A DNA stretch of 49,259 nucleotides, from positions 1 to 49,259 of the forward strand of contig NZ_BMOS01000025.1 in assembly GCF_014647195.1 (NCBI RefSeq). Direction: 5' to 3'. The translations under genes were made by a program, and so were the position numbers. The notes under the pieces are model-generated. The model saw nothing but the letters and a program-made list of their open reading frames with translations, was not told the origin of the DNA and searched no databases. Below are positions 1-5,789 of the stretch, one piece after another. Origin of the DNA: Oceanobacillus indicireducens (GTDB taxonomy: Bacteria; Bacillota; Bacilli; Bacillales; Amphibacillaceae). Positions within the stretch are counted from its first letter, which is position 1. The number at the start of each line of letters is the position of its first letter.

Positions 1-393
1 ACAATTAGCAAGTGTTTTAGATGGAACAATGTGGAGCTTTACATGAATCCGAGCTAAGCACACTTCCACATAGACAGCTTGTTTATTTTTATGAAGAAGT
101 TCAACATGCATGCCTTCTTCTTTTTCCATGTCTAAGTACTGCTCGACTCTCTTTGGTTCGAGTGGTTGAATTCGCTCATACCATGGGTTTCCGATAAGCT
201 CTTCCTGCCTATAACCCAGTAAGTTTTTCACGGACTGACTAACAAAACAGATTCGATCTTTATCATCCCAGACAATAAATGCATCATTTAAGTGATTCCC
301 CATCCACTCCAGTATGTTTATTGGCAATTTGGGAAAATTGGAAAATAATAGCTGCTGCTCGAATTCTAATGAATAAATCTCTCCTATCTTCAT
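1..393 (-). CDS. PAS-domain sensor protein, N-terminal part (runs off the window)
   Basis: An open frame on the minus strand starts with ATG at 393, preceded by a GGGG-type ribosome binding site, and stays open for 131 codons to the window edge. Residues from about 30 onward read as a PAS domain: a segment DAFIVWDDKDRICFVS, then a GYRQEELIG turn typical of PAS folds. PAS domains of this type head the sporulation kinases and other histidine kinases of Bacillaceae, so a sensor kinase is the likeliest identity. The kinase part lies outside the window, so a diguanylate cyclase or another PAS regulator is possible. It is transcribed divergently from yneK. Confidence 0.7.
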   Translation of the reverse strand, partial: MKIGEIYSLEFEQQLLFSNFPKLPINILEWMGNHLNDAFIVWDDKDRICFVSQSVKNLLGYRQEELIGNPWYERIQPLEPKRVEQYLDMEKEEGMHVELLHKNKQAVYVEVCLARIHVKLHIVPSKTLANC

Positions 394-503
394 TCAATTG
401 TCCCCTTTCTTTTTAATGAAACAATAAAACCCTTCCCCCTAAATTAAAACATAATATATTTATATGTAATATTATCTATATGATTCGCTATCATTTTTAT
501 TCT

Positions 504-530
504 GATAGATTGAAATGTGATGAATCTATC
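504..530. promoter_or_regulatory. 8-bp inverted repeat in the divergent PAS-gene/yneK region
   Basis: GATAGATT (504-511) and AATCTATC (523-530) form a perfect inverted repeat with an 11-bp spacer. It sits in the 291-bp AT-rich gap between two divergent genes. A dimeric regulator could bind here, but nothing identifies one. No other feature is visible in this gap. Confidence 0.3.
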
Positions 531-684
531 GACTGTTATACTTGTTACTTGAACAGTTTCTTCTTATAATGATGTTAAGTATATTTCTATCTTACTATAA
601 AATATTCTAAAAATAAATTATTCAATTGTTTATAATCCCATTATTAATAATTTTGTCATAAAGTAAAGAAATAGGTGAATATTA

Positions 685-1146
685 TTGAGTATTATTCTTG
701 TATTATGGGGTTTTCTCCTAATTTCGCTTATGGGAATTGGCGGGTTCTTCATGTTCCGTAAGTTCCTGAAAAGCTTGCCTAAGGAAGACGGGAAATCTGT
801 TCTGGACTGGCAAGAGCATTATGTCGATTTGACTAAAGAGATGTGGAGGGATGAGGAGAAAGCTTTACTAGACGAACTCGTCTCCCCTGTTCCCGAGCTA
901 TTCCGTGATGTCGCCCGCCAAACGATTGCAAGTAAAATTGGTGAAGTCGCCTTAAAGAAAAAGGAAGAAGTGATTACGCAAGATACATTAATTGAAGGTT
1001 ATATCATTGCTACACCAAAACGTGACCATAAATTCTTGCGTAAAAAACTTAAGGAGAAAGGAATCCCAGTGGAACCGTATGAACATTTATTCCAACTCTC
1101 CAAAAATGACTATCGCACAAACTGGCAAGAGAGCTATAAGAAATAA
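685..1146 (+). CDS. yneK: YneK, DUF2621 membrane-anchored protein
   Basis: This 153-residue protein has one N-terminal membrane segment (about residues 3-23) followed by a charged cytoplasmic region. It matches the DUF2621 family, called YneK in B. subtilis, both in sequence character and in position next to the ccd genes. The start is TTG at 685 with AGGTGA at 673-678, six bases upstream. Its function is not established in any organism I know of. It faces ccdC convergently and shares a bidirectional terminator with it. Confidence 0.8.
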   Translation: MSIILVLWGFLLISLMGIGGFFMFRKFLKSLPKEDGKSVLDWQEHYVDLTKEMWRDEEKALLDELVSPVPELFRDVARQTIASKIGEVALKKKEEVITQDTLIEGYIIATPKRDHKFLRKKLKEKGIPVEPYEHLFQLSKNDYRTNWQESYKK

Positions 1147-1150
1147 GACA

Positions 1151-1182
1151 AAAAGCACCTCGCTTCTATGCAAGGTGCTTTT
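1151..1182. terminator. Bidirectional terminator of yneK and ccdC
   Basis: AAAAGCACCT (1151-1160) pairs with AGGTGCTTTT (1173-1182) around a 12-nt loop, with A-runs and T-runs on both sides. The right arm and loop lie inside the last codons of ccdC, which ends at 1166. Confidence 0.85.
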
Positions 1183-1648
1183 GCTCTGCTATTGACTTTC
1201 TAAGTTGCAGGTACTGATATAACATAGCAATCCGCCATGTAAGGATCATGCCGAATGCGAGCATGAAGAAGATTCCGCCGGTCTCTCCAAGTGAAATGTA
1301 TCCACTGATTAATACCTTCAATGCTAAGCGGACGACGAGAAGTCCAAATAATATAAACGGAAACGCTTTTGACGGATTGAGGTAAATTTCGCCATCGTGA
1401 ATCTTAAACTTCGAATACTTAATTAGAATAATAGAGAACACCATTCCAAGTGCAAAGGATTCGATAACTTGGAACCAGCTAATCTGGAATATGGGAAAGA
1501 TATACATGAGAGCGCCAGTACTCATAAATAGCGGCGGTAGGATAATCTTCTTCACGGATGCAGGCTTCTTCCCCATTTTCAAACGAACAAAAATCATGAT
1601 GACAGCCATCATTGTGGCTCCAATCGTACTTGCAATACCCCAAAACAT
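1166..1648 (-). CDS. ccdC: Cytochrome c biogenesis protein CcdC (YneJ)
   Basis: This 160-residue integral membrane protein has about five hydrophobic segments (near 2-22, 33-52, 57-79, 94-114 and 122-142). It corresponds to CcdC/YneJ, which in B. subtilis is encoded downstream of ccdA and ccdB, although its contribution to cytochrome c maturation is unclear. Here it follows ccdA after only 55 bp, so the response-regulator-like ccdB/yneI gene that separates them in B. subtilis is missing. The last codons overlap the shared terminator with yneK. Confidence 0.85.
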   Translation of the reverse strand: MFWGIASTIGATMMAVIMIFVRLKMGKKPASVKKIILPPLFMSTGALMYIFPIFQISWFQVIESFALGMVFSIILIKYSKFKIHDGEIYLNPSKAFPFILFGLLVVRLALKVLISGYISLGETGGIFFMLAFGMILTWRIAMLYQYLQLRKSIAEQKHLA

Positions 1649-1703
1649 GTTTTTATCACTCTCTCAAAAATTCTTACTCCCCATTATATCATCAATAGTT
1701 GCA

Positions 1704-2408
1704 TTAAAAACCGTAAAAACCAAACCAGTTGGCAAGCAGTGCCGTCACATCGGTCATCCAATCAAAGAACAGGGCAACTCCGAAGAAGACCATCACATAG
1801 CCACCGATTTTAACAATTTTCATGCTGTGTTTCCTGATCCAATTCATCCTTCCGATAAAGAATGCCATAACGAGGAATGGAATCGCAAATCCTAAAATAT
1901 AAGCGATCATCATAATCATTCCGAGCTCTGGATTGGATGCTGCAAGGGAGAACACAACCATTAAGATCGGTCCCGTACAAGGTGTCCAGCCGAGGGAAAA
2001 CGCAATCCCGATTAATAGTGTACCGATGTATCCGGTTGGACGGCTTTTAAATTGAATCTGTCTGTTTTTCATTAGAAATTTAAAGTTTAAAACACCGACA
2101 ATAACCAACCCAAAGAAAATAATTAAGATTGCACCGACTTGTCTAATGATATCTTGATAAGTCAATAAAAATGCTGAAATTGCGGAGGTAGAGAAACCAA
2201 TCGCAATAAAAATACTCGAAAAACCGATCAGGAAGAAAATCGTATGGAGTAATGCTTGTCGGTTCATTTTTTTATTATCATCTTTAATTTCATTAATGCT
2301 CATACCTGTAATATAGGATAAAAATACAGGATATACAGGTAGGACACAGGGTGAAACAAAAGAAAGAAACCCAGCACCAAAGGCTAGAAATATATTGATT
2401 TCTGACAT
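1704..2408 (-). CDS. ccdA: CcdA thiol-disulfide interchange membrane protein
   Basis: This 234-residue polytopic membrane protein has six predicted helices. CcdA moves reducing power from cytoplasmic thioredoxin across the membrane, to keep apocytochrome c and spore-maturation thioredoxins reduced. The two conserved cysteines of the family are visible: FVSPCVLPVYP in helix 1 and LGWTPCTGPIL in helix 4. The start at 2408 has a GGGGAGA ribosome binding site. It probably forms an operon with ccdC. Confidence 0.93.
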   Translation of the reverse strand: MSEINIFLAFGAGFLSFVSPCVLPVYPVFLSYITGMSINEIKDDNKKMNRQALLHTIFFLIGFSSIFIAIGFSTSAISAFLLTYQDIIRQVGAILIIFFGLVIVGVLNFKFLMKNRQIQFKSRPTGYIGTLLIGIAFSLGWTPCTGPILMVVFSLAASNPELGMIMMIAYILGFAIPFLVMAFFIGRMNWIRKHSMKIVKIGGYVMVFFGVALFFDWMTDVTALLANWFGFYGF

Positions 2409-2571
2409 ATAATCTCCCCTATATTTTTGTTATGTTCCCCTATTTTACCAGAAACGTCTTGGGAGTAGCGGCCTTGTTTTTGACAAAAAGACAACACTTA
2501 CATCGTATTCCAACTCCTAGTATATAAGAATTGAGAGACCTTGTCGTTTGATTCGCACTTCAAACATCCGC

Positions 2572-3171
2572 TTATCTTGAAACAAATGAGTTACCAGCAA
2601 CCCAAAAACGGTAGGGAAAGTCACGAGCTTCTCCTGTATTCGGTATTCCTATACGCGGTCCTGTCAGAATGTCATCAACCGTGATACCTTCAGCGATATA
2701 TAACGGTTGTTTGTATATTCGCTCGCCATACGCTTGCATCGTTATTCCGAGCGCTTTCGTCAGCTTTCCAGGCCCGCTTGTCAAATTCTGCATTTTATTG
2801 ACCGGACGTTTTTGCTTCATCAAGTCTATTCCAGTGTATGGTTCTACAGCGCGGATTAGGACTGCTTCCGGCTCACCGACTTCTCCACTCACGATATTAA
2901 GTAGACAATGCGTATGCATTCGGTAGGTATAAATTAGCCCCGCCTGATGATACATAATCTCCGTTCGCTTCGTTCGCCTGTATCCATAACTATGTGCAGC
3001 CCGGTCTACAGCACCGAGATAAGCCTCTGTTTCCACAATCACTCCGGAACTTATTCCTTCCTCTGTTTCATGGACAAGGATTTTACCGAGTAGTTCTTTT
3101 GCAAGCGTGAGCGTTGGCCGCCTGTAGAAACTTTCAGGTAGTATTTGAAAACTATTTTCGTCGTTTATCAT
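2572..3171 (-). CDS. 3-methyladenine DNA glycosylase, AAG/Mpg family
   Basis: This 199-residue protein spans the full AAG fold. AAG enzymes excise alkylated and deaminated purines by flipping the base and cutting the N-glycosidic bond. The segment VIVETEAYLG contains the general-base glutamate of the family, and the YTYRMHTHCLLN segment carries the tyrosine that intercalates into DNA. SGPGKLTKALGI is another family signature. The B. subtilis homologue (aag/yxlJ) maps elsewhere, so placement between ccdA and yneF is unusual. It lies between terminators and is probably transcribed alone. Confidence 0.92.
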   Translation of the reverse strand: MINDENSFQILPESFYRRPTLTLAKELLGKILVHETEEGISSGVIVETEAYLGAVDRAAHSYGYRRTKRTEIMYHQAGLIYTYRMHTHCLLNIVSGEVGEPEAVLIRAVEPYTGIDLMKQKRPVNKMQNLTSGPGKLTKALGITMQAYGERIYKQPLYIAEGITVDDILTGPRIGIPNTGEARDFPYRFWVAGNSFVSR

Positions 3172-3224
3172 TTGGCATTTCCTTTCTGTAAACTATTCTA
3201 TATTAATAGTATAGATAAAAACAT

Positions 3225-3269
3225 AAAAACCACTCTTTTCTGTTTAAAGTTAACAGAAAAAGTGGTTTT
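3225..3269 (-). terminator. Terminator of yneF
   Basis: AAAACCACT near 3226-3234 pairs with AGTGGTTTT near 3261-3269, and inner arms CTTTTCTGTT and AACAGAAAAAG extend the stem. An A-rich flank becomes a U-tract on the minus strand, just downstream of yneF. Confidence 0.8.
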
Positions 3270-3291
3270 GAATTCGTGTGATGATGTTTTA

Positions 3292-3513
3292 TTACTTATC
3301 TACCTGGTTATTCATTGCGCGCATCATTTGATTAATTTTCTTTTGTGATGGCTTTTGACCCATTTGCATCATTAATGTACGAAGCATTTGCTCATTAATT
3401 GGCGGATTCTTTTTCAAGTAGTTCATCATATATTTTCTTGCAATAAAAAACCCAAGAGCAACACCTGCTATTAAAGCTGCAATAGCAATTAATACTACCC
3501 AAATTGTGCTCAT
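3292..3513 (-). CDS. yneF: YneF family (UPF0154) small membrane protein
   Basis: This 73-residue protein has one N-terminal membrane helix (about residues 5-24, [20 protein letters not shown]) and a basic cytoplasmic tail containing [21 protein letters not shown]. That tail is the signature of the YneF/UPF0154 family in Firmicutes. The molecular role is unknown. In B. subtilis yneF lies directly next to sirA. Here about 5.9 kb of accessory DNA separates the two, which marks an insertion in this lineage. Confidence 0.92.
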   Translation of the reverse strand: MSTIWVVLIAIAALIAGVALGFFIARKYMMNYLKKNPPINEQMLRTLMMQMGQKPSQKKINQMMRAMNNQVDK

Positions 3514-3570
3514 GTCTGCCTTCCTCCTTCGTTACTCTCTTCAACAAGTATATATAATTATGGGTAAGAA

Positions 3571-3666
3571 TACAATCGATTTTGTAAACAATGGAATCAA
3601 TCTATTGAAACCCTACCACAACAACATTAAATAGAATAATACAAGAAAAATAAAAACGCAAGATAG
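3571..3666. repeat. Direct repeat, copy 1 (about 95 bp)
   Basis: The stretch beginning TACAATCGATTTTGTAAACA recurs at 4599-4697 in the same orientation. The first 44 bases are identical, with only a few substitutions and small indels after that. This copy lies just upstream of yneF. Copies 1 and 2 bracket about 1 kb with a decayed frame and a lipoprotein gene. Confidence 0.9.
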
Positions 3667-3669
3667 TTA

Positions 3670-3816
3670 AGTCGGTGAAACCTGTCCAGTGATCGAATTT
3701 AACTGCTTCATTTTCACTAAGTCAAGATATTGCTCTTGCCCATCTTTCCATTTCAATTAGTCTCGGTTCTACGTGTGTATGGTACTTACTTTTTCTACAC
3801 CTTTGCTTTTACTCAT
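3670..3816 (-). pseudogene. Decayed or very short reading frame with a good ribosome binding site
   Basis: ATG at 3816 follows GGAGG at about 3830-3834 on the minus strand, and the frame reads MSKSKGVEKVSTIHT before a TAG at 3771-3769. In a neighbouring frame the sequence continues with protein-like composition (EPRLIEMERWARAIS, a stop, then LSENEAVKFDHWT). This looks like a small gene broken by a frameshift and a nonsense change. I do not recognise the family. A genuine 15-residue peptide or chance are the alternatives. Confidence 0.35.
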
Positions 3817-3850
3817 GTCACATCACCTGCCTCCGTAATTTTAAGCATAG

Positions 3851-3876
3851 AAAAAGACACCCAATGAAGAGTGCCT
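3851..3876 (-). terminator. Terminator of the lipoprotein gene
   Basis: On the minus strand GGCACTC and GGGTGTC pair (two wobbles) around a short loop, followed by TTTTTC. The hairpin starts 11 bases after the lipoprotein stop codon. Confidence 0.6.
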
Positions 3877-3886
3877 GTAAAATTAA

Positions 3887-4444
3887 TTATTTTATGTCAA
3901 TACTCACTACTGAATCATTTAGTGCTTCAAAATTTTCATCCAAGATCATTAATTTAAACTCAAGATTTTCGTTCAGTTCTGGCAGTTCCTCATCAAGCGC
4001 CATAATTGAAAGTTCCGCATTTGATTTTTTTCCTCCAGCTACAGTTTCGCTAAAGAATACCATGTCATCAACCATAAGACCATCAAGTGACACTTCATGT
4101 GCCTGAACTTCTATAGTTTCATCAAGTTTATTTTCTATAGTTAATTTAACCTTATACTCATCGCCAAAGGTTTCATCTCTAATTGTCTCGATGCCTTGTA
4201 AGGAAACCATTGCATCATCATTATCCAGTAGTACCTCATCATAGGTGCTTGACTCAACTTCTTCAGATTCTTCAGCTGCTTCACTTTCTTCTGAATCAGA
4301 ACTTCCTTCAACTTCTTCTTGCTCGGATTGTTTTTCTCCTTCTGAATCAACTTCCCCGATTTCCTTTTCCTCCGACTCGCTACCACACGCCGCTAAAGTT
4401 AAAGCGACAATCAATGACAAAAATAAAATTAAGACCTTCTTCAT
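3887..4444 (-). CDS. Putative lipoprotein with acidic linker and Ig-like domain
   Basis: This protein of about 185 residues starts with a lipoprotein signal peptide: MKK, a hydrophobic core, and a lipobox LTLAAC giving an N-terminal lipid-modified cysteine near residue 20. A low-complexity Glu/Ser linker (about residues 21-68) probably spans the cell wall. The last 115 residues form a beta-rich domain (for example EYKVKLTIENKLDETIEV) that resembles the extracellular immunoglobulin-like domains DUF4352/DUF5067. The ligand and function are unknown. The ATG at 4444 was chosen because GGGGG lies seven bases upstream; a GTG one codon earlier is possible. The gene lies between two direct repeats. 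Confidence 0.75.
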   Translation of the reverse strand: MKKVLILFLSLIVALTLAACGSESEEKEIGEVDSEGEKQSEQEEVEGSSDSEESEAAEESEEVESSTYDEVLLDNDDAMVSLQGIETIRDETFGDEYKVKLTIENKLDETIEVQAHEVSLDGLMVDDMVFFSETVAGGKKSNAELSIMALDEELPELNENLEFKLMILDENFEALNDSVVSIDIK

Positions 4445-4598
4445 CACTATTCCCCCTAAAAAAGTAATGTTATAGGCATATTATCTTATATTTTGTAAAC
4501 TATTTCAAGACTATTTTACTGAATAGATTGTTGCTTATTTTAAAAGTTAAATCCTCTATCTTCCCTTTGATGAAATGGACCATGGTAATTGATTTTTT

Positions 4599-4697
4599 TA
4601 CAATCGATTTTGTAAACAATGGAATCAATCTATTGAAACCCTAACACAACAACATTAAATAGAATAACAAGAAAAATAAAAAATAGAAAAGCAAGAT
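4599..4697. repeat. Direct repeat, copy 2 (about 95 bp)
   Basis: This is the second copy of the repeat seen at 3571-3666, same orientation, about 1028 bp away. It lies about 150 bp upstream of the lipoprotein gene, as copy 1 lies upstream of yneF. The stretch 4698-4796 after it holds no recognisable feature. Confidence 0.9.
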
Positions 4698-4796
4698 AAT
4701 GCAAGTTAATGAGCCAATTTGAGACTACTTTTGGGGCTAGATTGGGACCGATATTTTGTGGGTAGACTTTAAAAATATGGGACAAATAAAAAACAT

Positions 4797-5037
4797 GAGG
4801 CTGAGACATAACTTCTTAGTATGGTTATAAATCCGAACAAATGATAAGAAAGAGCATCAACAACCGCTCCGGGAATATACTACGCTTTCCGCAGGCGGCT
4901 GGTGAGCCTCCTCGGGCTGCTGCCCTGCGGGGTCTCACCGATGCTTTTCCTCCTTCTGGAGTCTCCGTATATTCCCAGAGCTAGTTAGCAGTTTTGTTCG
5001 GATTTAATTCATATTAGAATAGTTATGTCCCAGCCTC
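4797..5037. repeat. MITE-like nested palindromic element 1
   Basis: Terminal inverted repeats GAGGCTGAGACATAAC (4797-4812) and GTTATGTCCCAGCCTC (5022-5037) match at 15 of 16 positions. Inside them are ATCCGAACAA/TTGTTCGGAT (4831-4840 and 4994-5003) and a 13-of-14 pair at 4867-4880 and 4967-4980. The GC-rich core (about 4884-4940) matches, in reverse complement, the core of the element at 30442-30557. There is no coding capacity. Such interspersed palindromes are common in Bacillaceae but poorly characterised. Confidence 0.85.
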
Positions 5038-5040
5038 TTG

Positions 5041-5352
5041 TCAATCAATCCAAACGCCTACAATTGCATCCAACGGCAATTCCATACCCTCTAATCTTAA
5101 ATAATTATTGAGCGGATCAACAGCCAATAACTTATCTCTAACTTTGTGATAATCATGATTTTTGAAATACTCCACTTCAACAGTTAATTCATTATGTAAT
5201 GCTAGTTGTAGCTTTAAATTAATTTCCATTACGAGCTGTTCATCTAAGATCGGTTTCTCATTCCATTCATCACGAGCCCACATTTCTTTTAATAAATTTG
5301 CGTGCTCCGGTAGCATGATTGATGTCCATTTGATATTTCCTCTATCCTTCAT
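5041..5352 (-). CDS. YolD-like family protein
   Basis: This 103-residue protein carries the YolD signature near its N-terminus (MKDRGNIKWTSIMLPEHANLL), followed by an alpha/beta domain ending in LPLDAIVGVWID. YolD-like proteins are usually encoded beside UvrX-type Y-family DNA polymerases and are proposed to act like UmuD accessory factors. No polymerase gene is present here, so this is an orphan copy. The ATG at 5352 was chosen over one eight codons upstream because AAGGAGA lies seven bases before it. A LexA box and a sigma-A promoter lie upstream (5573-5627), which supports a DNA-damage role. Confidence 0.85.
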   Translation of the reverse strand: MKDRGNIKWTSIMLPEHANLLKEMWARDEWNEKPILDEQLVMEINLKLQLALHNELTVEVEYFKNHDYHKVRDKLLAVDPLNNYLRLEGMELPLDAIVGVWID

Positions 5353-5501
5353 TACACTATCTCCTTCCCAGGCCAAACGAAAAGATATTCAAGTTTCGAC
5401 GTTCGGTCCTTTTTGCAGTTGTAACGGTAAACCAAGATGTGACTGTCATTCCTACAGACACGTATATATTGCTCGGTAGCTTTACCACTGTAATCATCCA
5501 A
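5352..5501 (-). other. Open frame coupled to the yolD-like gene by TAATG
   Basis: From a TTG at 5501 a frame of 49 codons reads to a TAA that overlaps the yolD-like start as TAATG. That arrangement is typical of translational coupling. No ribosome binding site precedes the TTG and I do not recognise the peptide, which ends in FVWPGKEIV. It may be the remnant of a lost upstream operon gene, a leader peptide, or chance. Confidence 0.25.
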
Positions 5502-5535
5502 ATAAAAAAGATAATAATCTTTTATTTGGATGATT
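5492..5535. repeat. Perfect 16-bp inverted repeat in the yolD-like leader
   Basis: AATCATCCAAATAAAA (5492-5507) and TTTTATTTGGATGATT (5520-5535) are perfect complements around a 12-nt AT-rich loop. In a transcript from the SOS promoter this would form a hairpin in the leader about 140 bases before the yolD-like start. It could be a terminator-like attenuator or a protein site. Confidence 0.5.
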
Positions 5536-5572
5536 AAGCTCTAAAATAACCCTTTTTTGCTAGCCTTCAATC

Positions 5573-5627
5573 AGAACTATTGTTCTCATTCCGATTTAAT
5601 TGTATGCGAACTTTCATTCCATTTCAA
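5573..5627 (-). promoter_or_regulatory. LexA-controlled sigma-A promoter for the yolD-like gene
   Basis: On the minus strand TTGAAA (plus 5622-5627) and TACAAT (plus 5599-5604) are separated by exactly 17 bp. AGAACTATTGTTCT (5573-5586), with perfect GAAC-N4-GTTC symmetry, lies just downstream of the expected start site. It has the same AGAAC/GTTCT half-sites as the LexA box at 13385-13398. Repression by LexA and induction by DNA damage are expected. Confidence 0.8.
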
Positions 5628-5747
5628 GTGGGAATTAAAACCATTGATTCGCATCCTCTTTTAATTTTTTCAATTGTATGACCAGCTTGGATACTCTGGG
5701 GATTTGGACTATACCAATTCAAAAAACATGCCTGAAAGTAAAATACA

Positions 5748-5766
5748 TTGTACAATAAGTATACTT
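5748..5766. promoter_or_regulatory. Two adjacent palindromes before the fabF-like operon
   Basis: TTGTACAA (5748-5755) and AAGTATACTT (5757-5766) are both perfect palindromes, lying 24-42 bases before the ATG and directly upstream of its ribosome binding site. They are candidate operators for the fabF/ligase/thioesterase operon. TACAAT (5751-5756) could be a -10 element, but no good -35 is visible. Confidence 0.4.
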
Positions 5767-5789
5767 GCGCTTTAAAGGAGGTTATCATC

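Noticed and set aside
1491-1895. Plus-strand frame opposite ccdC and ccdA
   Set aside because: It is a shadow of two well-supported membrane protein genes and has no ribosome binding site.
5357-5488. Minus-strand GTG frame of 43 codons in the YolD leader
   Set aside because: There is no ribosome binding site, and the competing frame ending in TAATG fits the operon layout better.
5353-5572. Remnant of a uvrX-type polymerase upstream of the YolD-like gene
   Set aside because: None of the three minus-strand frames shows Y-family polymerase motifs or the usual C-terminus.
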